A stretch of 64,000 nucleotides of DNA from Sulfurovum sp. AR (GCF_000296775.1 NZ_AJLE01000001.1:186001-250000), one strand, 5' to 3'; shown: positions 1 through 9,460, counted from the stretch's first letter. A program made the numbers and translations. The notes: generated from the sequence alone by a model not told the origin.

Positions 1-78
1 TATGCCTTATTTTTTATAAAAGGGATTATAGCAAAAGAAATTAAGAGTTTAGGACTTGGTTTCAAGATTGGATAGTTA

Positions 79-153
79 TGGAGCGGGCGAACGGGTTCGA
101 ACCGTCGACCCCAACCTTGGCAAGGTTATGCTCTACCACTGAGCTACGCCCGC
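79..153 (-). tRNA. tRNA-Gly (anticodon GCC)
   Basis: The reverse complement folds as a complete cloverleaf: the acceptor GCGGGCG pairs with CGCCCGC, there is a GGTTCGAA T-loop, and the anticodon loop carries GCC. The CCA end is encoded at 79-81. It is the first of three tRNA genes on this strand and lies 34 bases from the second glycine tRNA. Confidence 0.95.
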
Positions 154-187
154 ATATTGATCATGTGTGTAAAATAATTTGTGAAAG

Positions 188-263
188 TGGAGCGGGCGAA
201 GGGATTCGAACCCTCGACAGCCTGCTTGGAAGGCAGGAACTCTAGCCACTGAGCTACGCCCGC
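188..263 (-). tRNA. tRNA-Gly (anticodon TCC)
   Basis: The reverse complement has the same acceptor stem as the neighbouring glycine tRNA, a five-pair CCTGC/GCAGG anticodon stem and the loop CTTCCAA, giving anticodon TCC. CCA is encoded at 188-190. The two glycine tRNAs share acceptor and T arms but differ in the anticodon arm, so together they read all glycine codons except possibly GGG-only wobble. Confidence 0.95.
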
Positions 264-284
264 ATGTATTTATGTATATTTTGG

Positions 285-369
285 TGGTACCGCAGGTCGG
301 ATTCGAACCGACACGCCCGAAGGCAGAAGATTTTGAGTCTACCAAGTCTACCAGTTCCATCACTGCGGC
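285..369 (-). tRNA. tRNA-Leu (anticodon CAA)
   Basis: This is a class II tRNA of about 85 bases with a long variable arm (CTGCCTTCGGGCGTG region), acceptor GCCGCAG/CTGCGGT and GGTTCGAA in the T-loop. The anticodon loop reads CTCAAAA, which gives CAA and leucine. The anticodon stem has one mismatch as I draw it, so the anticodon is slightly less certain than the gene. CCA is encoded at 285-287. Confidence 0.9.
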
Positions 370-536
370 ATCTGCATTATAAAACGCAGAAGGGATTTTA
401 CTCCTAGGGAGCTTAAAGAAGGGTTATACATTACAAATATTATCAGATAAAATATCTATAAATAGTCCGTTCAAGCCGTTAGATTTATATTAAGAGTGTA
501 AAATGGAGTGTAAAGCAACGCGGGGAGATAGGTATC

Positions 537-1733
537 ATGAAAAGAGTAGTGGTGATCGGTGGAGGATATGGTGGACTGAGAGCTGTCGAAAAACTATCTA
601 AATATCAAGATATAGCTATCACACTGATCGATAAAAATCCCTATCATTATCTACAAACTGAGGCGTATGGCTATATCGCAGGCCAATTTGATATGCATGA
701 CGTTGCGATCGATCTGCAGAATTGGTGTGAAGGATTTAAAGAGAGGGTAACATTCATCCATAAAGAAGCTACTTCTATTGATTTTGAGGAGAAGAGCGTA
801 CACTTGGATGGGAGAGATCTCTTTTATGATTATCTCATCATTGCTACAGGTGCAAAAACAAACTTCTTTTCATTTATTGAGGGATTAAGAGAAAACAGTT
901 ATGGTGTCAAAAATCTGGAGAGAGCACACAATTTTAGAATAAAGTTTGAAAATATTATCTACAAAAAATTGCAGCATGAAGAGGATTCTAGAGAAGGGAA
1001 ACTCAATATTGCTGTTGGAGGCGCGGGACTTAGTGGCGTGGAAGTCGCTGCTGAGATGGCTTATGTGTTGGACAGTTACAGTAAAACGATCGGAGATACA
1101 GCCAAAGAGATACATATTTATCTCATAGATGCAAGTGATACCATACTCCCAGGTATGGGACAATACAGTATTGACAATACCAAAAAGAGATTGGAGGCAC
1201 TGGGTGTCAAGATTCTCACAAGTACTTTTATCAACACGGTTGACGCTACACACGTACACTTTAGAAGTGGTGAAAAACTGCCCTATAGTTTCATGATCTT
1301 CACGGGTGGGATCAAAGCATCATCACTCAATGATACGATCGATAATGAGAAAAATAGTATCAATCAACTGATTACCACTCCAGAGCTTAATGTTCAAGGT
1401 CAAAAAGATGTCTTTGCCATAGGGGACTGTGTGGAGATAAAAGACGCAAAAGGTAACATTTTGCCTCCCACAGCACAGATTGCCGAAAAAAGTGCAGAGT
1501 ATGTGGCAAAAACCATTAGACAACGCATAGACGGTGTGGAATCCAAGCCATTTGATGCTGATGTCTCGGGTGTTTTTATCGCATTGGGTGGAAAGTATGC
1601 AGTAGGTGAAATGTTCAAGTATATCAAAGTGAAAGGGTATGTTGCATATGTACTTAAAAAAGCGATCACACATGCATATTATCTGGGACTACGCTTGCGT
1701 ATCAATACAGGATTTAAAAATCGTAACAGATAG
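537..1733 (+). CDS. NDH-2-like NAD(P)/FAD-dependent oxidoreductase
   Basis: A 398-residue flavoprotein of the two-Rossmann-fold family that includes type II NADH:quinone dehydrogenases and sulfide:quinone reductases. An FAD-binding GGGYGG lies at residues 8-13, an ATGA loop near 107, a second dinucleotide motif (GGAGLSGVE) near 161-170, and the C-terminal FAD-binding GDCVE near 296. The last 40 residues are basic and amphipathic, which suits peripheral attachment to the inner face of the membrane. I do not see the redox cysteine pair expected of sulfide:quinone reductase, so electron transfer from NADH to quinone is the more likely role. It stands alone, with a GGGGAG-like ribosome site upstream and a terminator-like hairpin downstream. 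Confidence 0.85.
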   Translation: MKRVVVIGGGYGGLRAVEKLSKYQDIAITLIDKNPYHYLQTEAYGYIAGQFDMHDVAIDLQNWCEGFKERVTFIHKEATSIDFEEKSVHLDGRDLFYDYLIIATGAKTNFFSFIEGLRENSYGVKNLERAHNFRIKFENIIYKKLQHEEDSREGKLNIAVGGAGLSGVEVAAEMAYVLDSYSKTIGDTAKEIHIYLIDASDTILPGMGQYSIDNTKKRLEALGVKILTSTFINTVDATHVHFRSGEKLPYSFMIFTGGIKASSLNDTIDNEKNSINQLITTPELNVQGQKDVFAIGDCVEIKDAKGNILPPTAQIAEKSAEYVAKTIRQRIDGVESKPFDADVSGVFIALGGKYAVGEMFKYIKVKGYVAYVLKKAITHAYYLGLRLRINTGFKNRNR

Positions 1734-1796
1734 AGGCCATTGTACAGAAGATGACACTGTCTTCAGCGCTTAGATAAGAATAAATATGTCATTTTG

Positions 1797-1813
1797 ACCC
1801 TTTTTTATAGGGT
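1797..1813 (+). terminator. Weak terminator-like hairpin
   Basis: ACCCT (1797-1801) can pair with AGGGT (1809-1813) around a T-rich loop, followed by TTTATTTTAAT. It is short but well placed to end the flavoprotein transcript before the ftsK promoter. Confidence 0.4.
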
Positions 1814-1828
1814 TTTATTTTAATTTGT

Positions 1829-1834
1829 TATAAT
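1829..1834 (+). promoter_or_regulatory. Candidate -10 box for ftsK
   Basis: A perfect TATAAT preceded by TTTGT lies 35 bases before the TTG start of ftsK. Sigma-70 promoters of Campylobacterota usually show only a clear -10 element, which fits. Confidence 0.45.
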
Positions 1835-1868
1835 ATCTTCATTATTTAATATTAATTTAGGAATAAAA

Positions 1869-4100
1869 TTGAAAATCACAATTATTATTACGGCTATACT
1901 TTTTATCTATGCTGCATTTTCTACTATCTTTCATGAAACAGCATTGGTGGGTGATATCGGGAAAACAATAGGAGATACCAATCTCTATCTATTTGGCTAC
2001 CTAGCTTATATCAATTTTTTTGTTTTATTTTATCCTCTCTTTAAACTTTACAGTGATCCTCGTGTAAGAAAAAATATCGATTTTTATTTAGGATGGATAC
2101 TCTTTTTCATCTCCTTGATCCTCTTTAGCGCATTGGTACTGGAAGGTCAGGACAGAGGTTTTATAGGTACACAGATCGTGGAATTCCTGTACCCGCTCAT
2201 CGGTAAAGCAGGGCTCTGGCTCTTTTGGTTGATGATCATGGCCCTCTCTTTGGTATTCATTATTGATGATGAGTTCGATTTCTCCCGATTTAAAATGAAA
2301 AGATCTGAGGTTTCATTCTCTTTTGCATGGATAGGAAGTATGTTCTCTATACTGGGAAGAGTCTTAAAGAAGATATTTAAAAACCCTTTTGCTTCACCGT
2401 CTCTTGAAGATGAAATGATGCCTGTAATGGATGTAGCTGAAGAAAAGCCAAAGAGAACACGTGTAAAAAGACAACCGGATACCAAAAAAGTTGTAACGAA
2501 GACAGAATCAGAGACAGTACATGCATTGGATGAATCGGATGATCCTGTGCTTAATGAAATACTCGAACTTGAACATGAGATGGAAACGAGTCTTTCCACA
2601 GAAAAAACTGCCGCAGGCAAGTCCCATGTAGAGATCATCAATGAACTGGAAGAAAACTCCAAACTTATGGAACAGATAGATAAAGGAAAAGTCGTCAAGC
2701 CTAAAAATTTCAAACTGCCTAAACTGGATTTTTTGCAAAAAGCACCTAAAACGACAAAAAAGGTCAATGAGGCAGAAATTGACAGAAAGATAGAGGAGCT
2801 ACTTGCAAAGCTGCAGCAATTTAACGTAGATGGTGATGTTGTACGTACCTACAGTGGTCCTTTGGTAACAACCTTTGAATTCAAACCGGCTCCCAATGTT
2901 AAAGTTTCTAAGATCTTAAACCTTCAGGATGACCTTGCGATGGCACTTTCAGCTGAAACGATCCGTATACAGGCACCAATACCTGGGCGTGATGTTGTCG
3001 GGATAGAGATACCAAATGAAACAGTAGATACGATCTATCTTCGTGAGATACTTGAGAGTGATCTGTTTAAAAACTCAAGCTCACCTTTAACGGTCGCTTT
3101 GGGTAAAGATATTGTAGGTAAGCCGTTTATCACAGACATTAAAAAACTTCCACACCTGCTTATAGCAGGAACCACGGGATCGGGTAAATCTGTAGGTATC
3201 AATGCGATGATCCTCTCTTTGCTTTATAGGAATGATCCCGATCAGTTGAAGCTGATGCTTATTGACCCTAAGATGCTTGAATTTTCGATCTATAATGATA
3301 TACCGCATTTGATCACACCGGTCATCACTGAACCGAAAAAGGCGATCGCTGCACTGGCAAACATGGTAACAGAGATGGAACGTCGTTATAAACTGATGGC
3401 AGAGAATCGTACAAAAAATATAGACAATTACAATGAAAAAGTAAAAGCTGACGGTTCTGCAGAGCCTTTCCCTTTTATTGTGATTGTCATAGATGAGCTG
3501 GCTGACTTAATGATGAATGGTGGTAAAGAAGTAGAGTATTCTATTGCACGACTTGCTCAGATGGCAAGAGCCAGTGGTATACACCTTATCGTTGCAACGC
3601 AGAGGCCAAGTGTGGATGTTGTGACAGGCCTCATCAAAGCCAATCTTCCATCCAGGCTAAGTTACCGTGTTGGCCAACGTATAGATTCTAAAGTGATCCT
3701 GGATGCTATGGGCGCGGAAAGTCTACTGGGACGCGGTGATGGTCTCTTTACGCCTCCTGGTGCGACAGGACTGGTACGTTTACATGCACCATGGAATAAA
3801 GAAGAAGAGATAGAAGAGATCGTTGAATTCCTTAAAGCCCAACGTGAACCTGAATATGATGAAAGTTACTTAGTGGCCGGTGGTGTCAGTGTAAGTGAAG
3901 GCGAGGAGGGTGATATAGATCTTGATCCTCTCTATGAAGAAGCGAAATCAGTGGTATTGACAGACAAAAAAACATCTATCTCCTACCTACAGCGAAAACT
4001 ACAGATCGGCTATAACCGTTCTGCAAACATTATAGAACAGCTTGAAGCGATGGGTGTATTGAGTGCACCAAACGCAAAAGGTAACAGAGAAATCGTCTAA
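1869..4100 (+). CDS. ftsK: DNA translocase FtsK
   Basis: A 743-residue septal DNA translocase that pumps DNA during chromosome segregation. About four membrane segments fill residues 2-130, followed by a charged linker to about 300. The motor then has Walker A GTTGSGKS near 434-441 and Walker B VIVIDE near 539-544. A winged-helix gamma domain at about 680-743 contains the typical TSISYLQRKLQIGYNRSA region (residues near 700). The start is TTG at 1869, with TTTAGGA eight bases upstream; no ATG is better placed. The linker is short compared with the Escherichia coli protein, as is usual for this phylum. Confidence 0.97.
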   Translation: MKITIIITAILFIYAAFSTIFHETALVGDIGKTIGDTNLYLFGYLAYINFFVLFYPLFKLYSDPRVRKNIDFYLGWILFFISLILFSALVLEGQDRGFIGTQIVEFLYPLIGKAGLWLFWLMIMALSLVFIIDDEFDFSRFKMKRSEVSFSFAWIGSMFSILGRVLKKIFKNPFASPSLEDEMMPVMDVAEEKPKRTRVKRQPDTKKVVTKTESETVHALDESDDPVLNEILELEHEMETSLSTEKTAAGKSHVEIINELEENSKLMEQIDKGKVVKPKNFKLPKLDFLQKAPKTTKKVNEAEIDRKIEELLAKLQQFNVDGDVVRTYSGPLVTTFEFKPAPNVKVSKILNLQDDLAMALSAETIRIQAPIPGRDVVGIEIPNETVDTIYLREILESDLFKNSSSPLTVALGKDIVGKPFITDIKKLPHLLIAGTTGSGKSVGINAMILSLLYRNDPDQLKLMLIDPKMLEFSIYNDIPHLITPVITEPKKAIAALANMVTEMERRYKLMAENRTKNIDNYNEKVKADGSAEPFPFIVIVIDELADLMMNGGKEVEYSIARLAQMARASGIHLIVATQRPSVDVVTGLIKANLPSRLSYRVGQRIDSKVILDAMGAESLLGRGDGLFTPPGATGLVRLHAPWNKEEEIEEIVEFLKAQREPEYDESYLVAGGVSVSEGEEGDIDLDPLYEEAKSVVLTDKKTSISYLQRKLQIGYNRSANIIEQLEAMGVLSAPNAKGNREIV

Positions 4101-4117
4101 TTTCTTCTTTGAACCTA

Positions 4118-4142
4118 AAAAGAGACTTAAATGGTCTCTTTT
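4118..4142 (+). terminator. Rho-independent terminator after ftsK
   Basis: A perfect nine-pair stem, AAAAGAGAC (4118-4126) with GTCTCTTTT (4134-4142), has a seven-base loop and ends in a T run. It lies 17 bases after the ftsK stop. Confidence 0.85.
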
Positions 4143-4255
4143 CATGTAACCATACGATACAAATAAATTATCTCATACATATCTTCATCTTATAGAACAC
4201 TAAATCAACTATTTTTTTGTTAATATACAGCACAAAAATTACACAGGAGACCAGA

Positions 4256-4933
4256 ATGGCCTTATTAGAAGAGTATAAAGCACATACGGCTGAGCGTGCT
4301 GAGTTAGGTGTTCCACCACTCGCACTTACAGCTGATCAAACAGCACAGCTTGTTGAATTATTAAAAGCAAGCCCAATCGCTGATGTCGATTACGCAATGG
4401 ATATGTTCCAAAATAAAGTACCTGCGGGTGTGGATGATGCAGCTTACGTAAAAGCAGCATTCCTCAACGATATCGTACAAGGTAATGTAACTTGTGATGC
4501 TATCGATGCAGTAAAAGCATGTGAGATCCTTGGATCTATGCTAGGTGGATTCAACGTTACTCCACTAGTTGAAGCACTTAAGATCGGTGGTGAAGTTACA
4601 GACGCAGCTGCTGAGCAACTTAAAAACACTATCCTTGTATATGATGCATTTAACGATGTTAAAGCAATGATGGATGCGGGTAATGCAAAAGCAAAAGAGA
4701 TCGTAGAGTCTTGGGCAAATGCAGAGTGGTTCTACAACAAGCCAGAGATGGAAAAAGAGATCACACTTACAGTCTATAAAATCCCTGGTGAAACAAACAC
4801 GGATGACCTTTCTCCAGCATCAGAAGCATTTACTAGAGCAGATATCCCGCTTCACGCGAACTCTTTCCTAGTGAACAGAATGGATAATCCACTTGAGACT
4901 ATGGATGAACTTAGAAAAAAGGTAACCCGTTAG
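4256..4933 (+). CDS. acnB: Aconitate hydratase B, N-terminal part (frame 1)
   Basis: This is the first part of aconitase B, which interconverts citrate and isocitrate. It holds the HEAT-like N-terminal domain and the start of the swivel domain ([13 protein letters not shown]). The start is ATG 4256, eight bases after ACAGGAG. The frame runs into a stop at 4931-4933 after the codons AGA AAA AAG GTA. Aconitase B sequence continues without loss in the -1 frame from base 4921 ([20 protein letters not shown]). The two frames joined give about 855 residues, the normal family length. The cause is either one A missing from a six-A run (sequencing error or true mutation) or programmed -1 frameshifting. 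Confidence 0.9.
   Translation: MALLEEYKAHTAERAELGVPPLALTADQTAQLVELLKASPIADVDYAMDMFQNKVPAGVDDAAYVKAAFLNDIVQGNVTCDAIDAVKACEILGSMLGGFNVTPLVEALKIGGEVTDAAAEQLKNTILVYDAFNDVKAMMDAGNAKAKEIVESWANAEWFYNKPEMEKEITLTVYKIPGETNTDDLSPASEAFTRADIPLHANSFLVNRMDNPLETMDELRKKVTR
4915..4921 (+). other. Slippery heptamer A_AAA_AAG in acnB
   Basis: In the upstream reading frame the codons are AGA AAA AAG, so bases 4915-4921 form A_AAA_AAG, the classic -1 slippery sequence (as in E. coli dnaX). A -1 slip here gives exactly the frame that restores aconitase B. I see no strong upstream Shine-Dalgarno stimulator and no convincing downstream hairpin, so a one-base deletion in the A run remains the simpler explanation. Confidence 0.6.
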
Positions 4934-6822
4934 CATACGTTGGTGATGTTGTAGGTACTGGTTCATCAAGAAAATCAGGTATCAACTCAGTACAGTGGCA
5001 CATGGGTAGAGATATTCCAGGTATTCCAGGAAAAAGAACTGGTGGTGTTGTTATCGGTGGTATCATTGCTCCGATCTTCTTCAACACTGCAGAAGATTCA
5101 GGATGTATACCGATTCAAGCTCCAGTAGGTGAATTAGAAACTGGTGATGTGATCACATTGAAGCCTTTTGACGGTGTGATCGAGAAAAACGGTTCAGTAG
5201 TATCTGAATTCAAACTTGAGCCAAACACGATTCCTGATGAGATGAGAGCAGGTGGACGTGTACCACTTATCATTGGTAAAGGTCTTACGGCTAAAGCTAG
5301 AGAAGCACTTGGTCTTGGTGCATCAGATGCATTCATGGCACCTGAGCAACCAGCTGACAACGGTAAAGGGTATACTTTAGCACAAAAAATGGTTGGTAAA
5401 GCATGTGGACTTGAAGGTGTTAAACCAGGTGTATATTGTGAGCCGGTTTGTACAACTGTAGGTTCTCAAGATACAACTGGAGCGATGACAAGAGATGAAG
5501 TAAAAGACCTTGCAGCACTTAGCTTTGGTGCAGACTTCGTACTTCAGTCATTCTGTCACACATCTGCATACCCAAAACCAGCAGATATCAAACTTCACCA
5601 CACACTTCCACAGTTTATGACTGAGAGAAAAGGTTTCACACTTAGACCAGGTGATGGTGTTATCCACTCATGGTTGAACAGAATGTGTCTTCCAGATACA
5701 GTAGGTACTGGTGCGGATTCACACACTAGATTCCCTATCGGTATCTCATTCCCAGCGGGTTCTGGTCTTGTTGCGTTTGCAGCAGTTACAGGTATGATGC
5801 CACTTACTATGCCTGAGTCTGTACTTGTAAGATTTACAGGTGAAATGCAACCAGGTATCACACTAAGAGATATGGTTAATGCTATCCCTTACCAAGCGAT
5901 CAAAGATGGTCTTTTGACTGTTGAAAAAGCTGGTAAGAAAAACATCTTCTCAGGACGTGTTCTTGAGATCGAAGGTCTTGAAGATCTTAAAGCTGAGCAG
6001 GCGTTCGAACTTTCAGATGCATCTGCAGAGCGTTCAGCTGCAGCTTGTACTGTAAAGCTTAACAAAGAGCCTATCATTGAGTACCTAGAGTCTAACATCG
6101 CATTGATCGAAGAGTTGATCGCTCAAGGTTACGAAGATAAAGCAACACTTGAGAGACGTGCACAGAAAATGAGAGACTGGATCGCTAATCCAGAGTTAAT
6201 GGAAGCTGATAAAGATGCAGAGTATGCAGCAGTGATCGAAATTAACATGTCTGAGATCAAAGAGCCGATCGTAGCATGTCCAAATGACCCGGATGACGTT
6301 AAAACACTTTCTGAAGTACATGCAGCTGGTCTAAGAACAGATATCGATGAAGTATTCGTTGGTTCTTGTATGACAAACATCGGTCTATTCAGAGCGAATG
6401 CAGAAGTACTTAGAGGTGAAGGTCAAGTAAATACAAGACTTTGGATCTGTCCTCCGACTAAAATGGATGAGAAAACATTGACAGAAGAGGGGTACTACTC
6501 AGTATTCGGAATGGCCGGAGCACGTATCGAGCCTCCTGGATGTTCTCTATGTATGGGTAACCAGGCAGCTGTGAAGCAAAATGCATGGGTATTCTCTACA
6601 TCAACAAGAAACTTCGACAACAGACTTGGTAAAGGATCTCAAGTATACCTTGGTTCTGCTGAGCTTGCTGCGGTGGTTGCACTTAACGGTAAGATCCCAA
6701 CAGCTGAAGAGTACTTAGAAGTAGTTTCAAATAAGATCAAGCCAGAAATGACTGACAGTATCTATAAATACCTAAACTTCAACAAGGTTTCTAAAGAAGA
6801 TCTTGAAGCGATGGTTGAGTAG
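4921..6822 (+). CDS. acnB: Aconitate hydratase B, catalytic part (frame 2)
   Basis: The remainder of aconitase B, read in the -1 frame. An in-frame ATG exists at 5002, but homology begins upstream at 4921, so an independent start there would cut the swivel domain. The iron-sulfur ligand cysteines are present in FVGSCMTN and in PGCSLCMGN, and substrate-domain blocks such as [12 protein letters not shown] are intact. The whole coding region is therefore functional apart from the single frame change. In reductive-TCA organisms this enzyme works in the citrate-forming and citrate-cleaving cycle, which agrees with the ferredoxin oxidoreductases in this window. Confidence 0.93.
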   Translation, partial: GNPLAYVGDVVGTGSSRKSGINSVQWHMGRDIPGIPGKRTGGVVIGGIIAPIFFNTAEDSGCIPIQAPVGELETGDVITLKPFDGVIEKNGSVVSEFKLEPNTIPDEMRAGGRVPLIIGKGLTAKAREALGLGASDAFMAPEQPADNGKGYTLAQKMVGKACGLEGVKPGVYCEPVCTTVGSQDTTGAMTRDEVKDLAALSFGADFVLQSFCHTSAYPKPADIKLHHTLPQFMTERKGFTLRPGDGVIHSWLNRMCLPDTVGTGADSHTRFPIGISFPAGSGLVAFAAVTGMMPLTMPESVLVRFTGEMQPGITLRDMVNAIPYQAIKDGLLTVEKAGKKNIFSGRVLEIEGLEDLKAEQAFELSDASAERSAAACTVKLNKEPIIEYLESNIALIEELIAQGYEDKATLERRAQKMRDWIANPELMEADKDAEYAAVIEINMSEIKEPIVACPNDPDDVKTLSEVHAAGLRTDIDEVFVGSCMTNIGLFRANAEVLRGEGQVNTRLWICPPTKMDEKTLTEEGYYSVFGMAGARIEPPGCSLCMGNQAAVKQNAWVFSTSTRNFDNRLGKGSQVYLGSAELAAVVALNGKIPTAEEYLEVVSNKIKPEMTDSIYKYLNFNKVSKEDLEAMVE

Positions 6823-6844
6823 TCAACGTCACGATTCTCTCCAA

Positions 6845-6869
6845 TTTCCTACCTCTTGAAGGTAGGAAA
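6845..6869 (+). terminator. Hairpin after acnB
   Basis: A perfect ten-pair stem, TTTCCTACCT (6845-6854) with AGGTAGGAAA (6860-6869), has a five-base loop. It lies 22 bases after the acnB stop. Only a short T tract follows, but the stem is strong. Confidence 0.75.
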
Positions 6870-6973
6870 CTTTACACACCAATTTAAATTCCCCTTTATC
6901 ATTTTTATCAAACACCCTGTTTTTAGAATATGTACAATATTTTATTAACTCATAATATAATTAAAATTTATGT

Positions 6974-6979
6974 TATAAT
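6974..6979 (+). promoter_or_regulatory. Candidate -10 box
   Basis: A perfect TATAAT preceded by TATGT lies 42 bases before the ATG of the small membrane protein at 7022. Confidence 0.45.
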
Positions 6980-7021
6980 ATTTTGTTACAATAAATTGAA
7001 TCATAAATTAAAGGAGTGAAA

Positions 7022-7447
7022 ATGGGTATGTTAATGATTGCGATTGCTATAGGTTATTTTGGCAGTATTGCTGCTTTTCTTATTATGGAAGAGATGTCGT
7101 TAAAAGACTCTGATTTTTCTGATATTAAGGATGCTTTTACAAAAGAGCTTAGTTTGGATGAGAGTCTATCAAAATACGGTACCATTAAATATATGGCTAT
7201 GTATGTTGCTATTGTAGCTATTATTGGATTAGTAGTTTCAACACAAATTCTTATACCAAATAGTTTTGGCTTAGGATTTGACATGGCCTATGTATTTTTA
7301 CCGGCACTGATCGGGTCACTGATCATTTTATTGGTCAAATGGAGATTTCAACCTCTGCTAAAACTCATTTCTTCATTTATGTTCGGCGCAGGATATATAG
7401 GCGCCTCTGCATTTGCAGTGGCTGCTTCACATCTTTTCCTCACTTAA
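7022..7447 (+). CDS. Small four-helix membrane protein, unknown function
   Basis: A 141-residue protein with four likely membrane helices, at about residues 2-22, 54-76, 85-106 and 115-138. A charged, acidic segment (about 23-50) lies between the first two. I do not recognise the family. The start is taken at ATG 7022 because AAGGAG at 7011-7016 has ideal spacing; a GTG at 7016 overlaps that ribosome site and is unlikely. It has its own promoter-like TATAAT and converges with the thioesterase gene, overlapping it by four bases at the 3' ends. Confidence 0.8.
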   Translation: MGMLMIAIAIGYFGSIAAFLIMEEMSLKDSDFSDIKDAFTKELSLDESLSKYGTIKYMAMYVAIVAIIGLVVSTQILIPNSFGLGFDMAYVFLPALIGSLIILLVKWRFQPLLKLISSFMFGAGYIGASAFAVAASHLFLT

Positions 7448-7815
7448 AATGTTTTAAAGATATCCTCGAACTCTTCGGGGATACGACAGGGTTTCCCACC
7501 AGCTACATAGACTAGAACCACTTCCATACTAAAGAGTTTCACCTTTTCTTTCCATACTTCTTGTAGGAGTACCACAGATGAGCGTTTCATCGTCAAGATC
7601 TTTGTTTTCACCTCAAGCATATCGCCCAGTGCAGCAGTGGCTAAAAAACCGGCTTTAATGTCACGTACCACAAACCCACTCTGATCACCCAATGTAGGTT
7701 TCACCCCTTTTTGAAAAAATATCTCAGAACGGGCACGTTCACAATATTTGATGTAATTCGTATGGTAGACAATGCCACCTGCATCTGTATCTTCGTAGTA
7801 GACTCTTATCTTCAT
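7444..7815 (-). CDS. ybgC: YbgC/FadM-family acyl-CoA thioesterase
   Basis: A 123-residue single hotdog-fold thioesterase that hydrolyses acyl-CoA or acyl-ACP thioesters in the cytoplasm. The N-terminal signature YYEDTDAGGIVYHTNY carries the catalytic aspartate, and CERARSEIF follows directly, as in YbgC. In many proteobacteria ybgC sits with tol-pal; here it stands alone. Length and motifs are normal. The start ATG at 7815 is preceded by an AAGGGAG-like site on the minus strand. Confidence 0.9.
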   Translation of the reverse strand: MKIRVYYEDTDAGGIVYHTNYIKYCERARSEIFFQKGVKPTLGDQSGFVVRDIKAGFLATAALGDMLEVKTKILTMKRSSVVLLQEVWKEKVKLFSMEVVLVYVAGGKPCRIPEEFEDIFKTF

Positions 7816-8194
7816 ACTAAACTCCCTTATTTACGGTATTTCTAGCTCTTAAAATTAAAACGGTCACTAAAATGGACACTAAATGTTTTAAAACTTAAAG
7901 CCATTTTAATTATATTTCTTGGTATTGTACAGAAATATATTAGATAACCAAATCAAAAGTCTATTTTAACCAGTGGTTCATAATAAACTTTTTGATCTTT
8001 TTTCTCAAATAATGATCAACCATATCTTCAATCATATTTACATTAAAATAAGGACCGATGAAGTCCCAGATAAGAGACTTTGTGCTTATCAAGCTTCATT
8101 TGTCTATAATAATTTAATATTATCTTTAATAATTAATTAATATTTACAGGAGTAGAATAGAAATGTAACATATAAAAACCAGAAGGAGTTCTAC
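7816..8194. other. Gene-free AT-rich stretch with a nested hairpin
   Basis: This separates the thioesterase from the lipoprotein gene, which are divergently transcribed. I see no reading frame with a ribosome site. The one notable structure is the nested inverted repeat at 8058-8099. The rest is AT-rich sequence that probably contains promoters in both directions. Confidence 0.5.
8058..8099 (+). other. Nested inverted repeat, possible structured leader
   Basis: ATGAAG (8058-8063) pairs with CTTCAT (8094-8099), and inside it GATAAG (8069-8074) pairs with CTTATC (8085-8090). It lies about 100 bases before the lipoprotein start. It could be a leader structure or a terminator for an unseen transcript; no riboswitch class is recognised. 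Confidence 0.35.
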
Positions 8195-9460
8195 ATGAAG
8201 ATGATTCAATCAAGAAGTAAAAAATTTGTCTCAATAATGGCTGTGTTCTTTACGGTTCTATTTGGTATTATGGCTAATGGCTGTGGCGGTGGGGGCGGTG
8301 GCGGTGTCGCGGCTCCTGGAGTACCTGAGAATTTTCAAGTTTCAGGGGCAAAGGGCCAAGGGATGTTGACCTTGACGCTTACCTGGGAGAAACCACTAAC
8401 AGGTGGTGCGGTGGCTTCTTACGAGATCTATCGTAGCGATTCAAATGTTGGTGTTTTTGATCCGGAGAATCACTATGTCTCTCTATCGGCGGATACTTTT
8501 ACGTTCACAGAGAATGCCGGGATGGAAGACAACACCAGCTACTGGGTTGTAGCTGCTAAGAATGCCGGTGGTGAAACACCGACAGACCCAGAAGCATATA
8601 TACAGGGCTCTGCTGGTGGAGGTGAGGTCGAAGGGTTTGGAAACAACTTTTCAGGTGCGATGATCTTTGCCGACGGTTACGGTATTACAGGACAGCTGAT
8701 TACCGGGACGTGGACAAATGAGCCGATAGATCTCCTTTCCGACATCTGTGTTAACACTGGGTTTCGCCCATCTACAACAGAGTTGACGACACTGCCGGAA
8801 TTTCCGTATTATGATGAGAACACGACATTTGTGATAGGTGATACGACCTACTACAAGCAGCAGACTGTCAGTACGTGGCAGGGTGAATGGGTAGTGGGGA
8901 CTGGCACGCAGAATGTTGATGCAAAATGGGGTGACAACCTGGTAAGCCAGACTAATTTGACCACTAATTCCGTCGTCAGAGTCGAAATGGTGCTTACCAA
9001 AGAGCTGGAAACCAACATGACCTCTTACAATATGGAGTACCTCTATGGTAGTGGACCGACTGAGTTATGGGGGACAAATGGCGCGGAGGTAAATACTACG
9101 ACAGCCTTTGTCTTTGCCACTAATGCCCGACTGACTATTGAGAAATTGGATGGAGTAGGTGCAGGCCAGATGGTGGTCGACCACCAGCCGCTTTGGACCT
9201 GCGACGGCCCGGGCTGCTTTGGGGCTGAAGTCACTGTGTCCGGTAATTTTACGTACGGATTCGTGTGGGACCTCGACCAAGATAATATCAGTGCGGAAGA
9301 GTCAGTGGGAACATGGCGGATCACGTTCACGTTGGGCGAGTCACCAATATCAGCAGTGACAACGAACAACACTTCTATCAACGAGACGGTCGCAAACGGC
9401 GTGTGGGTTTCCCCAACTGAAGTCTACATCGATATAAACATCGGAGCATTTGGAGGATGA
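8195..9460 (+). CDS. Lipoprotein with a fibronectin type III domain
   Basis: A 421-residue secreted lipoprotein. The signal peptide ends in a lipobox-like IMANGC (cysteine about residue 30), followed by a glycine stretch. A fibronectin type III domain runs from about residue 40 to 135 (VPENFQVSG, SYEIYRS, TSYWVVAAKN). The rest (about 145-421) is rich in beta-forming and Thr/Asn residues and contains a possible disulfide pair in WTCDGPGCFG; I do not recognise it. It is probably anchored in the outer membrane. GC content and codon use (for example around 9150-9330) are clearly higher than in the neighbours, which suggests acquisition by transfer. An AGAAGGAG ribosome site precedes the ATG. Confidence 0.85.
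   Translation: MKMIQSRSKKFVSIMAVFFTVLFGIMANGCGGGGGGGVAAPGVPENFQVSGAKGQGMLTLTLTWEKPLTGGAVASYEIYRSDSNVGVFDPENHYVSLSADTFTFTENAGMEDNTSYWVVAAKNAGGETPTDPEAYIQGSAGGGEVEGFGNNFSGAMIFADGYGITGQLITGTWTNEPIDLLSDICVNTGFRPSTTELTTLPEFPYYDENTTFVIGDTTYYKQQTVSTWQGEWVVGTGTQNVDAKWGDNLVSQTNLTTNSVVRVEMVLTKELETNMTSYNMEYLYGSGPTELWGTNGAEVNTTTAFVFATNARLTIEKLDGVGAGQMVVDHQPLWTCDGPGCFGAEVTVSGNFTYGFVWDLDQDNISAEESVGTWRITFTLGESPISAVTTNNTSINETVANGVWVSPTEVYIDINIGAFGG

Noticed and set aside
885-1673. Long antisense frames inside the NDH-2-like gene, and similar frames inside ftsK, acnB, the AAA gene, dabA and dabB
   Set aside because: They lack ribosome sites and recognisable motifs and mirror the codon pattern of the real genes.
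4217-6822. Reading aconitase B as two separate genes with starts at 4217 and 5002
   Set aside because: Ribosome site and homology place the start at 4256, and conserved aconitase sequence crosses the frame break at 4921. The two pieces are one gene with a -1 shift.
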